Positions 7,913 through 16,636 of a stretch of DNA of 64,000 nt are shown one piece after another (position 1 is the stretch's first letter; every line of letters starts with the position of its first letter). This DNA comes from Methylococcus sp. EFPC2 (GTDB lineage: Bacteria > Pseudomonadota > Gammaproteobacteria > Methylococcales > Methylococcaceae): the NCBI RefSeq assembly GCF_016925495.1, contig NZ_CP070491.1:4290001-4354000 (forward strand), given 5' to 3'. A program made the translations under genes and the position numbers. Below the pieces are notes generated by a model. The model was not told the origin of the DNA. It saw only the letters and a program-made list of their open reading frames with translations, and did not search any database.

Positions 7913-9007
7913 ATGATCCCCATGGTCGATCTGAAAACCCAATACCACCAGCTCAAGGACGAGATCGACGCCGGCCTGCTGGCCGCACTGGAGAATACCG
8001 CCTTCGTGATGGGGCCCAATGTGCAGGCTTTCGAGAAGGAAGCGGCCGAATATCTGGGCGTGAAACACGCCATCGGCGTGGCCAACGGTACCGAGGCTTT
8101 GCATCTGGCCCTGCTCGCCGCCGGAATAGGGCAGGGCGACGAGGTGATTACCTCGGCCTTCACCTTCATCGCCACGGCCGAAGCCATCCGTTACGTCGGC
8201 GCCAAGCCGGTGTTCGTCGATATCGATCCCAGGACCTTCAACATCACGCCCGCCACCGTCGAAGCGGCCATCACGCCCCAGACCAAGGCCATCATGCCGG
8301 TGCATCTGTTCGGCCAGCCGGTGGACATCGCCGGCATCCAGGCGGTGGCCCACAAGCATGGGCTGAAGATCGTCGAGGATTGCGCCCAGTCTTTCGGCGC
8401 TTCCGTGGACGGCAAACAGACCGGCGGCTTCGGTCTGGCATCCGGGTTCAGCTTTTTCCCCAGCAAGAACCTGGGTGCCTACGGCGACGGCGGCCTGGTG
8501 ACGACCAACGATGACGATGTTGCGGCGAAGGTGAAAGTGCTGCGCAACCATGGCTCGGAAGTGCGCTATTACCACGACGTGATCGGCTACAACAGCCGGC
8601 TGGACGAGTTGCAGGCCGTGATCCTGCGGGTCAAGCTGAAGCGCATAGCCCAGTTCAACGAAGGCCGCCGCCGCTCGGCGCATCTTTACTCCGAACTGCT
8701 GGCCGGCCTGGTGGAAACGCCGTACGAAGACGGCATCGGCGTCCACGTCTACCACCAGTACACCTTGCTGAGCGACCGGCGCGATGCTATCCAGGCCGCA
8801 TTGCAAAATGCCCAGATCGCCTGCGCGGTCTATTACCCGGTTCCCCTGCACCAGCAAAAGGTCTTCGCCGCGGACTGCCAGGGCGTGAGCCTGCCGGTGA
8901 CCGAAGCGGTCGCGGCGCGCTGCCTCTCCCTGCCTATCTTCCCCGAGTTGGCGGAAGAGCAGGTGAGGGAAGTCGTCGGCGTCATACGCTCGGCACTGGG
9001 CGCCTGA
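7913..9007 (+). CDS. gnnB: DegT/DnrJ/EryC1 aminotransferase, probable GnnB
   Basis: PLP-dependent sugar aminotransferase, probably converting the 3-keto product of GnnA to UDP-GlcNAc3N. 364 residues from ATG 7913 (MIPMVDLKTQYHQL), with GGAGAAA upstream. The family motifs are ANGTEALHLAL (cofactor phosphate site), VEDCAQSFGA (Asp contacting the pyridine N) and SFFPSKNLGAYGDGG with the Schiff-base Lys. It should form an operon with lpxA and gnnA, but is separated from gnnA by the DUF433/DUF5615 pair. Substrate is inferred from neighbours; other DegT sugars cannot be excluded. Confidence 0.83.
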   Translation: MIPMVDLKTQYHQLKDEIDAGLLAALENTAFVMGPNVQAFEKEAAEYLGVKHAIGVANGTEALHLALLAAGIGQGDEVITSAFTFIATAEAIRYVGAKPVFVDIDPRTFNITPATVEAAITPQTKAIMPVHLFGQPVDIAGIQAVAHKHGLKIVEDCAQSFGASVDGKQTGGFGLASGFSFFPSKNLGAYGDGGLVTTNDDDVAAKVKVLRNHGSEVRYYHDVIGYNSRLDELQAVILRVKLKRIAQFNEGRRRSAHLYSELLAGLVETPYEDGIGVHVYHQYTLLSDRRDAIQAALQNAQIACAVYYPVPLHQQKVFAADCQGVSLPVTEAVAARCLSLPIFPELAEEQVREVVGVIRSALGA

Positions 9008-9020
9008 GGGCTTGGACTTA

Positions 9021-10223
9021 ATGGCTCCGCCTGCCGCCCTTACCCCAACCCCTCTCCCAAAGGGCGAGGGGTCTGCACGGCCGCCTCTGGTTATGCTCTC
9101 CGCCGGGGAGGCCTCCGGCGACCAGCATGCGGCCAGCCTGTTTCTGGAACTGCGCAAGCTGGTTCCGGAACTGCGCGGTATCGGCATGGGCGGGACCAAA
9201 ATGCGCGAGGCCGGCGTGGACATCCGTTACGATTCCACCGGCATCGCCGTGATCGGCGCCACCGAGGTCATCAAGCATTACGGCGAGATACGCCGTGCGC
9301 TGAAGCTCATGCAGAACCTGGCGCGAGACGAGAAGCCGGATCTGCTGATCTGCGTCGATTACAAGGAGTTCAATTTCCAGCTGGCCAAGGCGGCCAGGGC
9401 TGCCGGCATCAAGGTGTTGTTCTACGTCAGCCCGCAGGTCTGGGCCTGGCGGCCGGGGCGGGTGAAGAAATACGGCCGGGCGGTGGATCACATGGCGGTG
9501 ATCTTTCCTTTCGAGGTTCCGTTTTACGAGGCCCACGGTATTCCCGTGACCTTTGTCGGCCACCCGTTGGCCGGCAGGGTGCGGCCTTCAATCGCCAAGG
9601 ACGAGGCTTTGCAGGAGTTCGGCCTAGCCGGGGAGGGGCCGGTCATCGGCCTGCTGCCCGGCAGCCGTGGCAACGAGATCAAGCGCCTGCTGCCGGTCAT
9701 CCTGGAGGCGGTGCAGAAGCTGGCCGATCGCTTCCCGAAAGCCCGTTTCGTCCTCAGCCAGGCGCCTTCGGTGGACGACCGCCTGTTGCATGGCCTGCTG
9801 CAAAGCTGCCCGCTGCCTATCCGGACGGTCAAGGGCCGGCAGTACGACGTGCTGCAATGCTGCGGCGCGGTCGTCACCGTGTCCGGCACGGCCACGCTGG
9901 AAGTCGCCCTGTCCGGCGTGCCCATGACCATCATCTACAAGGTCACGCCCGTCACCTACCAGCTCGGTCGCCGGCTGATCAAGATACCCTTCATCGGCCT
10001 GCCCAATATCCTGGCCGGCAAGAGTATCGTGCGCGAGTTCATCCAGCACGAGGCTAACGCGGACAACATCGCTGGCGAGATAGGCCGCATCCTCGCCGAC
10101 CCCGAATATGCCGGACAGATGCGCGAGGATTTGCGCGCCGTGGCCGATCGACTGGGCGAAGGCGGCGGGTCGGCGCGTCTGGCCCGCTTGGCGGCGGACA
10201 TGATGGGGGGCGGGAAACCATGA
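9021..10223 (+). CDS. lpxB: Lipid-A-disaccharide synthase
   Basis: GT19 glycosyltransferase that joins UDP-2,3-diacyl sugar and lipid X to the lipid A disaccharide. About 400 residues. The true family start motif LSAGEASGD lies near residue 25 and is followed by YVSPQVWAWRPGRVKK, LLPGSRGNEIKRLLPV and SGTATLEVAL, all typical. The first about 20 residues include LTPTPLPKGEG, which is encoded by a palindromic repeat (9037-9071) and is not part of the family. ATG 9021 is chosen for its GAGGG site at 9006-9010; TTG 9012 and ATG 9092 are alternatives. It ends overlapping the next gene by four bases. Confidence 0.94.
   Translation: MAPPAALTPTPLPKGEGSARPPLVMLSAGEASGDQHAASLFLELRKLVPELRGIGMGGTKMREAGVDIRYDSTGIAVIGATEVIKHYGEIRRALKLMQNLARDEKPDLLICVDYKEFNFQLAKAARAAGIKVLFYVSPQVWAWRPGRVKKYGRAVDHMAVIFPFEVPFYEAHGIPVTFVGHPLAGRVRPSIAKDEALQEFGLAGEGPVIGLLPGSRGNEIKRLLPVILEAVQKLADRFPKARFVLSQAPSVDDRLLHGLLQSCPLPIRTVKGRQYDVLQCCGAVVTVSGTATLEVALSGVPMTIIYKVTPVTYQLGRRLIKIPFIGLPNILAGKSIVREFIQHEANADNIAGEIGRILADPEYAGQMREDLRAVADRLGEGGGSARLARLAADMMGGGKP
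9037..9071. repeat. Palindromic repeat in the 5' end of lpxB
   Basis: An imperfect palindrome, CCCTTACCCCAACCCCTCTC followed by the complementary GGGCGAGGGG arm. The same core occurs on the opposite strand at 36700-36735 inside the HTTM gene, and a related one is in kdpB. In this frame it encodes LTPTPLPKGEG. Confidence 0.8.
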
Positions 10224-10720
10224 GCCGGGCCTTCGTCAAGGAAGAGGACATCGAGGCGATCGAGGAACTGCCGGACAAGCCGGTCAGTCCGCATACCAAC
10301 TACGTCACCCCGCGCGGGCTCAAGCAGTTGCAGCAGCGGCTGGCCGATAACCTGGCGCGCCGCAGCGAGTTAACAAGCAGGGACGAACTGGCGGCTCGCC
10401 AGGCCTTGCCGGCCGTCAGGCGCGAGATACGTTATCTGGAGCAGCGCGTCGAGTCGGCCGTATTGGTCGAACCATCGGGCCAGACGGAAAACCGGGTGCA
10501 TTTCGGCGCCGCGGTGGATGTGCTGGACCAGGACGACGAGTTGCAGACCTACCGCATCGTCGGCGAGGACGAGGCCGACGTGGTCAAGGGCGACATCAGC
10601 TGGGTGTCGCCCCTGGCCAAGGCCTTGCTCAACGCCGGGGTCGGCGAGGTCGTCACCTGGCGGCGGCCCGCCGGCGATGTCGAGCTGGAAATCGCCGCCA
10701 TCCGCCGGGGCGAGCCGTGA
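10220..10720 (+). CDS. GreA/GreB-family transcription elongation factor
   Basis: 166 residues. The N-terminus (MSRAFVKEED, then LPDKPVSPHTNYVTPRGLKQL) precedes a helical hairpin (about 38-80, rich in Leu, Arg and Glu) like the coiled coil of Gre factors. A C-terminal FKBP-like domain follows, with VDVLDQDDELQTYRIVGEDEAD and ISWVSPLAKALLNAGVGE. Such factors enter the RNA polymerase secondary channel and stimulate transcript cleavage. Whether the hairpin tip acidic pair is intact is unclear (SRDELAAR), so it may be a regulatory paralogue rather than GreA or GreB. Overlaps lpxB and the next gene. Confidence 0.82.
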   Translation: MSRAFVKEEDIEAIEELPDKPVSPHTNYVTPRGLKQLQQRLADNLARRSELTSRDELAARQALPAVRREIRYLEQRVESAVLVEPSGQTENRVHFGAAVDVLDQDDELQTYRIVGEDEADVVKGDISWVSPLAKALLNAGVGEVVTWRRPAGDVELEIAAIRRGEP

Positions 10721-11421
10721 TGGAGGGCGTCACCCTGCGCCGCAGTGCGCGGGCGAAATATCTGCGCCTGGTGGTTAAACCCGAGCTTGTCGAGCTGGTG
10801 GTTCCTGCGGGTGTCAGCGAGAGACAGGCGAAATCCTTTCTCGAACAGCATCGCACGTGGCTGGAAACCCAGCGCCGCGAAATGGAAAAACGCGTCGGCC
10901 AGCGGCCGGTGCCGGTCCGCTTCACCGAGCATCCCACCATTCCCTGGCAGGGCCGGGATCTGCCGCTGAAGATCGAGGACATTCCCGGCAAGCGTCTCAA
11001 GGTGGCCGTGGACGACAGCGTGCGCATCAGTATTCCGTCGTTTGCCGGAGATCAACGCGATGCCTGGGCTCGGCATGCGTTCAAGGAATGGGCCAGGCGT
11101 TGGCTGCGCGGGCAGGTCCAACGCTCGGTCGAACGCCACGCCCCCAAGCATGGTCTGCAGCCACGCGAAATTCGCATCAAGGCCATGAAAACGCGCTGGG
11201 GCAGTTGCGGACCTAGCAACGACATCAATATCAACTGGCTGCTGGCCCTGGCGCCTGAGTCGGTGCTCGAATATGTCGTCGTCCACGAGCTCTGCCACAT
11301 CCGCGAACGCAATCATTCTCCCCGCTTCTGGGCCCTGGTGGCCGATCATCTCCCGCGCTGGCAAGGCGAGCGGCGTTGGCTCAAAACGCATGGCCTCGGC
11401 TTGTTGAAGCGGTTTCCCTAG
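10720..11421 (+). CDS. DUF45 (YgjP-like/SprT-like) zinc metallopeptidase
   Basis: 233 residues. The C-terminal domain carries HELCH at 189-193, with H199 in NHSPRFW as the likely third zinc ligand; the preceding RWGSCGPSNDININWLLAL segment is diagnostic of the YgjP/DUF45 family. The N-terminal half (about 1-105) is a beta-rich region also common to the family. No signal peptide, so cytoplasmic. Substrate unknown. The start ATG overlaps the previous stop (TGATG); GTG 10717 is an alternative one codon upstream. Last gene of the lpx transcription unit as judged by spacing. Confidence 0.85.
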   Translation: MEGVTLRRSARAKYLRLVVKPELVELVVPAGVSERQAKSFLEQHRTWLETQRREMEKRVGQRPVPVRFTEHPTIPWQGRDLPLKIEDIPGKRLKVAVDDSVRISIPSFAGDQRDAWARHAFKEWARRWLRGQVQRSVERHAPKHGLQPREIRIKAMKTRWGSCGPSNDININWLLALAPESVLEYVVVHELCHIRERNHSPRFWALVADHLPRWQGERRWLKTHGLGLLKRFP

Positions 11422-11457
11422 AGTCCTTCTCGTCTATCTCGCGGCCGCCGCTGCGAA

Positions 11458-11478
11458 ACTTTTACGCCGTTTTTATAC
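11458..11478 (+). promoter_or_regulatory. Possible KdpE/promoter region upstream of kdpF
   Basis: The 194-base gap before kdpF contains the T-rich stretch ACTTTTACGCCGTTTTTATA (11458-11477), the most AT-rich segment of the gap and broadly like the T-rich KdpE sites upstream of enterobacterial kdpFABC. The comparison is loose; no clean -35/-10 pair is visible. Confidence 0.25.
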
Positions 11479-11615
11479 CGACACGGGTAGTCTTGCCATG
11501 TCTTGAAAACCCGGCGTTCCCGACCGAAATCGTGCGTTTTCAGGCGGCTTTCCGTGTGGGTGGTTTCCCACTCAACGTCGGCTTCGTCGGGGACGGTGAA
11601 TCGGAGGATGCCATC

Positions 11616-11705
11616 GTGAGCTGGATCGATCTCGTCAGTGCAGGCCTGGCCCTGGTGGTTTTCGTCTACCTGGTCGTCGCCCTGTTTTATCCGGAGAAGT
11701 ACTAA
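11616..11705 (+). CDS. kdpF: Potassium-transporting ATPase small subunit KdpF
   Basis: A 29-residue single-pass membrane peptide ([28 protein letters not shown]), the same length as E. coli KdpF and with the usual ending. The start is GTG 11616, with CGGAGGA at 11602-11608. It stabilises the KdpFABC complex. Its TAA stop overlaps the kdpA ATG (TAATG). Confidence 0.93.
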   Translation: MSWIDLVSAGLALVVFVYLVVALFYPEKY

Positions 11706-13513
11706 TGTCCGGCAACGCCTTCCTGCAAATAGCGCTTTATGTCCTCGTCCTGTTGGGGCTGGCCCAGCCATTGGGATGGTATATGGCGCGGGTCTATCAG
11801 GACGAGCCGGTTGGTTTGAACCGCTGGTTTGCGCCGGCGGAAAGGCTGATTTACCGTTTGAGCGGCATCGATCCCGGCCAGGAGATGGCCTGGAAGGCTT
11901 ATGCCGCCGCGATGCTGTTGTTTAATCTGCTGGGCGTGCTGGCCGTCTTCGTCCTTCAACGCCTGCAGGCCTACCTGCCGCTGAATCCGCAGCATCTGGC
12001 CAATGTCGACCCCGACTCCGCATTCAACACGGCGGTCAGCTTCGCCACCAATACCAACTGGCAGGCTTATGGCGGCGAGACGACCATGAGCTATCTGACC
12101 CAGATGCTGGGCCTGACGGTGCAGAACTTCCTGTCGGCGGCGACCGGCATGGCGGTGCTGGTCGCATTGATACGCGGATTTGCCCGGCGCAACGCGGAAA
12201 CCGTCGGCAATTTCTGGGCGGATGCGACGCGCAGCGTCTTATACATCCTGCTGCCTTTGTCCTTGCTGCTCGCCTTGGCCCTGGTGGGGCAGGGCGTGGT
12301 ACAGACCTTCAAGCCCTACCAGAACGTGCAATTGACTGAATCCATAGGCTACGAACAGCCCGAGCCGGGCGAGGGCGGCCAAGCGCTCAAGGATGCTACG
12401 GGCAAGCCGGTCATGGAAAAGGTCGAGGCAAAGGAGCAGACCATCGCGGTCGGCCCGGCCGCCTCCCAGGTCGCCATCAAGCAGTTGGGCACCAATGGCG
12501 GCGGCTTCTTCAACGTGAATTCCGCCCATCCGCTGGAAAATCCGACCCCGCTATCCAACTTCCTGGAAATGCTCGCGATCCTGCTGATTCCGGCGGCTCT
12601 TTGCCACAGCTTCGGGGTCATGGTGGGCGATACCCGCCAGGGTTGGGCGATCCTGGCCGCGATGAGCTTGGTGTTCGTCGTGCTGGTATTCGTGACGGTG
12701 TCGGCCGAACAGGGCGGCAATCCGACTCTGAGCGCCTTGGGGGTGGATCAGGTGGCCTCCGCCGTACAGGCCGGCGGCAACATGGAAGGCAAGGAAACCC
12801 GTTTTGGCATCGTCAACTCCGCACTGTGGGCGGTTGCCACCACGGCGGCGTCCAACGGTTCCGTGAACGCCATGCACGATTCCTTCACGCCCATCGGCGG
12901 CATGATGCCCATGTGGCTGATGCAGCTGGGCGAAGTGATCTACGGCGGCGTCGGCTCGGGACTCTACGGCATGATCGTGTTCGCCCTGGTCGCGGTTTTC
13001 GTCGCCGGCCTGATGATAGGCCGCACCCCGGAATACCTGGGCAAGAAGATCGAGGCCTATGAAATGAAGATGGCCGCGGTCGTGATCCTCATACCCCCCT
13101 TGCTGGTTTTGGGCGGGACCGCAATCGCGTTGATGTCGGACGCCGGCAGGGCATCGATTTTCAATTCCGGCGCGCATGGCTACAGCGAGGTGCTGTACGC
13201 CTTTTCCTCGGCGGGCAATAACAACGGCAGCGCATTCGGCGGGCTCGCGGCCGACACGCCTTTCTACAATCGTGTGCTCGGCATCGTCATGCTGATTGCC
13301 CGTTACGGCGTGGCCGTGCCGGTGCTGGCCATCGCGGGCTCCCTCGCCGCCAAGAAAACCGTGCCGGTCGGTCCGGGAACGCTGCCGACGCATACGCTCT
13401 TGTTCGTAGGTCTGCTGTTGGCCGTGGTGCTCCTGGTCGGCGCGCTGACCTTCGTTCCGGCGCTGGCCTTGGGGCCGGTGGTGGAGCATCTGCAAATGGT
13501 GGCCAAACCCTAG
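11705..13513 (+). CDS. kdpA: Potassium-transporting ATPase subunit KdpA
   Basis: Channel-like subunit that selects and conducts potassium in the high-affinity Kdp pump. The 602-residue protein has about ten membrane segments and the four pore-loop regions: [41 protein letters not shown] and [13 protein letters not shown]. All match KdpA, and length is in the family range (about 560-600). It overlaps kdpF by one base. It lies 80 bases before the kdpB start. Confidence 0.97.
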   Translation: MSGNAFLQIALYVLVLLGLAQPLGWYMARVYQDEPVGLNRWFAPAERLIYRLSGIDPGQEMAWKAYAAAMLLFNLLGVLAVFVLQRLQAYLPLNPQHLANVDPDSAFNTAVSFATNTNWQAYGGETTMSYLTQMLGLTVQNFLSAATGMAVLVALIRGFARRNAETVGNFWADATRSVLYILLPLSLLLALALVGQGVVQTFKPYQNVQLTESIGYEQPEPGEGGQALKDATGKPVMEKVEAKEQTIAVGPAASQVAIKQLGTNGGGFFNVNSAHPLENPTPLSNFLEMLAILLIPAALCHSFGVMVGDTRQGWAILAAMSLVFVVLVFVTVSAEQGGNPTLSALGVDQVASAVQAGGNMEGKETRFGIVNSALWAVATTAASNGSVNAMHDSFTPIGGMMPMWLMQLGEVIYGGVGSGLYGMIVFALVAVFVAGLMIGRTPEYLGKKIEAYEMKMAAVVILIPPLLVLGGTAIALMSDAGRASIFNSGAHGYSEVLYAFSSAGNNNGSAFGGLAADTPFYNRVLGIVMLIARYGVAVPVLAIAGSLAAKKTVPVGPGTLPTHTLLFVGLLLAVVLLVGALTFVPALALGPVVEHLQMVAKP

Positions 13514-13552
13514 GATGGCTGAGACGCTTTTTTGAGCTAAGGATCATTTTGG

Positions 13553-13597
13553 ATGCGTTCCGTACCCTCCCACGAGCCTCTTCGAGAATACGCATGA
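13553..13597 (+). CDS. Possible 14-codon leader ORF overlapping the kdpB start
   Basis: An ATG at 13553, preceded by AAGGA (13539-13543), opens a 14-codon frame ([14 protein letters not shown]) that ends at TGA 13595-13597, overlapping the kdpB ATG at 13594 as ATGA. The kdpB start itself has only a weak ribosome site, so translation of this mini-ORF could feed ribosomes onto kdpB. No homologue is known to me and it may be chance. Confidence 0.3.
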   Translation: MRSVPSHEPLREYA

Positions 13598-15816
13598 GCA
13601 AAAAATCCACCAAGATTTCTTTGGTCAGCCCCGAGTTGCTTGGGGAGGCCGTCATCGCATCGTTCCGCAAGCTGAGTCCCCGACAGCAATGGAAGAATCC
13701 GGTGATGTTCGTCGTCTACCTCGGCAGCCTGCTGACCACGCTGTTGTGGCTGCAGGCCCTGGGCGGTCAAGGCGAGGCGCCGGCCGGATTTATTCTGGCA
13801 ATCACCTCGTGGCTGTGGTTCACCGTGTTGTTCGCCAATTTCGCCGAAGCGGTGGCGGAGGGACGGAGCAAGGCGCAGGCGGCATTTCTGCGCAGCGCCA
13901 AGCGCGATATCGCGGCAAAAAAACTGGATGAACCGCGTTACGGCTCCAATTACTCCAAGGTCGCCGGTTCCAGCCTCAGGCGGGGTGATGTGGTGCTGAT
14001 CGAAGCAGGCGACTTCGTGCCCGGCGACGGCGAGGTGATCGAAGGCGTAGCCTCGGTGGACGAAAGTGCCATCACCGGTGAGTCCGCGCCGGTGATACGC
14101 GAATCCGGCGGTGATTTCAGTTCGGTGACCGGTGGGACGCGTGTGCTGTCCGACTGGCTGGTGGTGCGCATCACCGTGAATCCCGGCGAGACCTTCCTGG
14201 ACCGCATGATAGGCATGGTGGAAGGGGCCAAGCGCCAAAAGACGCCCAACGAGATCGCCCTCACCATACTGCTGGTGGCTCTGAGTCTGGTGTTTCTGAT
14301 GGTCACCGCGACCCTGTTGCCATTTTCGCGCTATGGCGTGGAAATTTCGGGTAGCGGACAGCCGATCACCCTCACCGTGCTGGTGGCGTTATTGGTCTGC
14401 CTGATACCCACCACCATAGGCGGTTTGCTTTCGGCCATTGGCGTGGCGGGCATAGGCCGCATGATGCAGAAGAACGTGATCGCCACTTCGGGCCGCGCGG
14501 TGGAGGCGGCTGGCGACGTGGATGTTCTGCTGCTGGACAAGACCGGTACCATTACCCTCGGCAACCGCCAGGCTGCGGCTTTCATACCGGTCAAAGGCAT
14601 TGCGGAAAAGGAACTGGCCGATGCCGCACAACTCGCGTCGCTGGCCGACGAAACGCCGGAAGGCCGCAGCATCGTCGTGCTGGCCAAGCAGAAATACGGC
14701 CTGCGGCAGCGCGACGTGAGGGCCATAGGCGCAACCTTCGTGCACTTCAGCGCCCAGACGCGCATGAGCGGTGTCAATCTCCCCTCCGAGAGAGACCGCT
14801 CGGCCCCAGGGCCCACGGATTGTAGCCCTGGAACCGAGCGGTTTCTTCCCTCATCCGGCCCTGCGGGCCACCTTCTCCCAGAGGGAGTAGGGGATAAGGA
14901 GCGGCCTTCGGTCGCCGGTTCCTGGGTAGGGGAGGGCCGGCAGATACGCAAGGGCGCCACGGACGCCATCCGTGCCTATGTCGAGGATCAGGGCGGCCGG
15001 TTTCCGGACGAACTGCGCACCCTGGTCGACGACGTGGCGCGCCGGGGCAGCACCCCTCTGGTCGTCGCAGCGGGACCTCGTGCCTTGGGTGTCATCGAGC
15101 TCAAGGATATAGTCAAGGGCGGCATCAAGGAGCGTTTCATCGAACTGCGCCGCATGGGCATCAAGACCATCATGATCACCGGAGACAACCGCCTGACCGC
15201 CGCCGCCATCGCCGCCGAAGCCGGGGTCGACGACTTCCTCGCCGAAGCCACGCCGGAAGCCAAGCTGAACTTGATACGCCGGCATCAGGCGGAAGGGCGT
15301 CTGGTGGCGATGACCGGCGACGGCACCAACGATGCCCCGGCCCTGGCCCAGGCCGACGTGGCGGTGGCGATGAACAGCGGTACCCAGGCGGCCAAGGAGG
15401 CCGGCAACATGGTGGATCTGGACTCCAATCCCACCAAGCTGATCGAGATCGTAGAGACCGGCAAGCAGATGCTGATGACCCGCGGCGCCCTGACCACCTT
15501 CAGCATCGCCAACGACGTGGCCAAATATTTCGCCATCATCCCGGCCGCCTTCGCATCCACCTATCCCGAACTGAATGTGCTCAACGTGATGGGTTTGGCC
15601 GGCCCCTCCAGCGCGATCCTTTCGGCGGTCATATTCAACGCGCTCATCATCATCGCCCTGATTCCCCTGGCGCTGAAAGGCATACGCTACCGACCGGTGG
15701 GCGCCGCCGCGTTGCTGCAGAACAATCTGCTGGTCTACGGCGGGGGCGGCCTGGTCGTGCCTTTCATCGGCATCAAGGCGATCGATATCTTATTGACCGG
15801 TTTGGGCTGGGTTTGA
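13594..15816 (+). CDS. kdpB: Potassium-transporting P-type ATPase KdpB, with in-frame repeat insertion
   Basis: Catalytic subunit: hydrolyses ATP to drive potassium uptake. From ATG 13594 it has 740 residues against about 685 in the family. TGES (dephosphorylation), DKTGT (phosphorylated Asp), and [11 protein letters not shown] motifs are intact. The excess is residues about 397-447, inserted between MSGVNL and GRQIRKG in the nucleotide-binding domain, at the loop next to the ATP-contacting KG motif. The insertion is Pro/Gly/Ser rich and coincides with palindromic repeat DNA. The frame stays open, so activity is possible. A TTG at 13549 is an alternative start adding 15 residues. Confidence 0.95.
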   Translation: MSKKSTKISLVSPELLGEAVIASFRKLSPRQQWKNPVMFVVYLGSLLTTLLWLQALGGQGEAPAGFILAITSWLWFTVLFANFAEAVAEGRSKAQAAFLRSAKRDIAAKKLDEPRYGSNYSKVAGSSLRRGDVVLIEAGDFVPGDGEVIEGVASVDESAITGESAPVIRESGGDFSSVTGGTRVLSDWLVVRITVNPGETFLDRMIGMVEGAKRQKTPNEIALTILLVALSLVFLMVTATLLPFSRYGVEISGSGQPITLTVLVALLVCLIPTTIGGLLSAIGVAGIGRMMQKNVIATSGRAVEAAGDVDVLLLDKTGTITLGNRQAAAFIPVKGIAEKELADAAQLASLADETPEGRSIVVLAKQKYGLRQRDVRAIGATFVHFSAQTRMSGVNLPSERDRSAPGPTDCSPGTERFLPSSGPAGHLLPEGVGDKERPSVAGSWVGEGRQIRKGATDAIRAYVEDQGGRFPDELRTLVDDVARRGSTPLVVAAGPRALGVIELKDIVKGGIKERFIELRRMGIKTIMITGDNRLTAAAIAAEAGVDDFLAEATPEAKLNLIRRHQAEGRLVAMTGDGTNDAPALAQADVAVAMNSGTQAAKEAGNMVDLDSNPTKLIEIVETGKQMLMTRGALTTFSIANDVAKYFAIIPAAFASTYPELNVLNVMGLAGPSSAILSAVIFNALIIIALIPLALKGIRYRPVGAAALLQNNLLVYGGGGLVVPFIGIKAIDILLTGLGWV
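14782..14935. repeat. Composite palindromic repeat inserted in kdpB
   Basis: Two adjacent structures. First, a long inverted repeat: ACCGCTCGG (14795-14803) with CCAGGG (14806-14811), pairing with CCCTGG (14826-14831) and CCGAGCGGT (14834-14842). Second, a CCCTCATCCGGCCCTGCGGG...TTCTCCCAGAGGGAG mosaic repeat (about 14849-14890) of the kind usually found between genes. The whole is close to 153 bases, a multiple of three. Confidence 0.8.
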
Positions 15817-15826
15817 ATATTCGTCG

Positions 15827-15892
15827 GGTTACGCGGCGCGATGGCGTCGAGCGGAAAAACAAGCGCGATCTTCTGCGCCGCTGACCCGACCC
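15827..15892. repeat. REP-like inverted repeat between kdpB and kdpC
   Basis: GTCGGGTTACGCGGCGC and GCGCCGCTGACCCGAC form the arms of a roughly 65-base imperfect hairpin filling the kdpB-kdpC gap. The GTCGGGTTA arm also appears at 37859-37879. It could stabilise the upstream mRNA or lower kdpC expression. Confidence 0.65.
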
Positions 15893-15902
15893 ACATTGTT
15901 TG

Positions 15903-16520
15903 ATGGGGTTCGTCATGTTCATGCACTTTAGGCCTGCGATCGTCTTGTTCGTCCTTCTTAGCCTGCTCACCGGTGCGATCTATCCGGCCGCGGTGACCGC
16001 TCTGGCGCAGGCTTGGTTTCCCGAACAGGCCAACGGCAGCCTGATTTCCAATAGCCAGAACCAAGTCCTGGGTTCCGCCCTGATAGGCCAGTCTTTCTCC
16101 GACCCGAAATATTTCTGGGGCCGGCCTTCCGCCACCACGCCTTACCCCTACAATGCCGCGGCGTCCGGCGGTTCCAACCTGGGACCGACCCATCCGGCGC
16201 TGGCTGAGGCGGTCAAGGCCAGGATCGCCGCCTTGCGGGTGGCCGATCCGGACAACCGGGCGCCGCTGCCTGTCGACCTGGTTACCTCTTCAGGCAGCGG
16301 GCTGGATCCGCATATCAGCCCGGCGGCGGCCGAATACCAGCTCGGCAGGGTCGCCCGCGCCCGCGGGCAGTCAGTGGAGAAAATCCGCGATTTGGTGCGT
16401 CGACATACGGAAAACCGACAAATAGGCCTGTTGGGCGAGCCGCGGGTCCATGTGTTAAGGCTTAACCTGGCCTTGGATGCTGCTCCGCTGTCTGGGTGGC
16501 CACGGGCTGACCGGCGTTGA
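15903..16520 (+). CDS. kdpC: Potassium-transporting ATPase subunit KdpC
   Basis: Assembly and affinity subunit of KdpFABC. About 205 residues with one N-terminal membrane helix (about 10-30, [20 protein letters not shown]). The periplasmic domain has [22 protein letters not shown] and [19 protein letters not shown] (each a strong KdpC signature, quoted in part). ATG 15903 is used; ATG 15915 is possible. An unusual C-terminal stretch after [15 protein letters not shown] adds about 20 residues of low similarity to the family. Confidence 0.94.
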   Translation: MGFVMFMHFRPAIVLFVLLSLLTGAIYPAAVTALAQAWFPEQANGSLISNSQNQVLGSALIGQSFSDPKYFWGRPSATTPYPYNAAASGGSNLGPTHPALAEAVKARIAALRVADPDNRAPLPVDLVTSSGSGLDPHISPAAAEYQLGRVARARGQSVEKIRDLVRRHTENRQIGLLGEPRVHVLRLNLALDAAPLSGWPRADRR

Positions 16521-16636
16521 ACCGTCTGGCGGCGGGTCCGATCCCGCGCCCCCGGCTTTGCACGCCGTAATTGCGACGGTCCGCCATGGCTGGGCGCGGA
16601 TGCCGTCATCCCATTTCGAATCGGAGCCGTCCGTAG

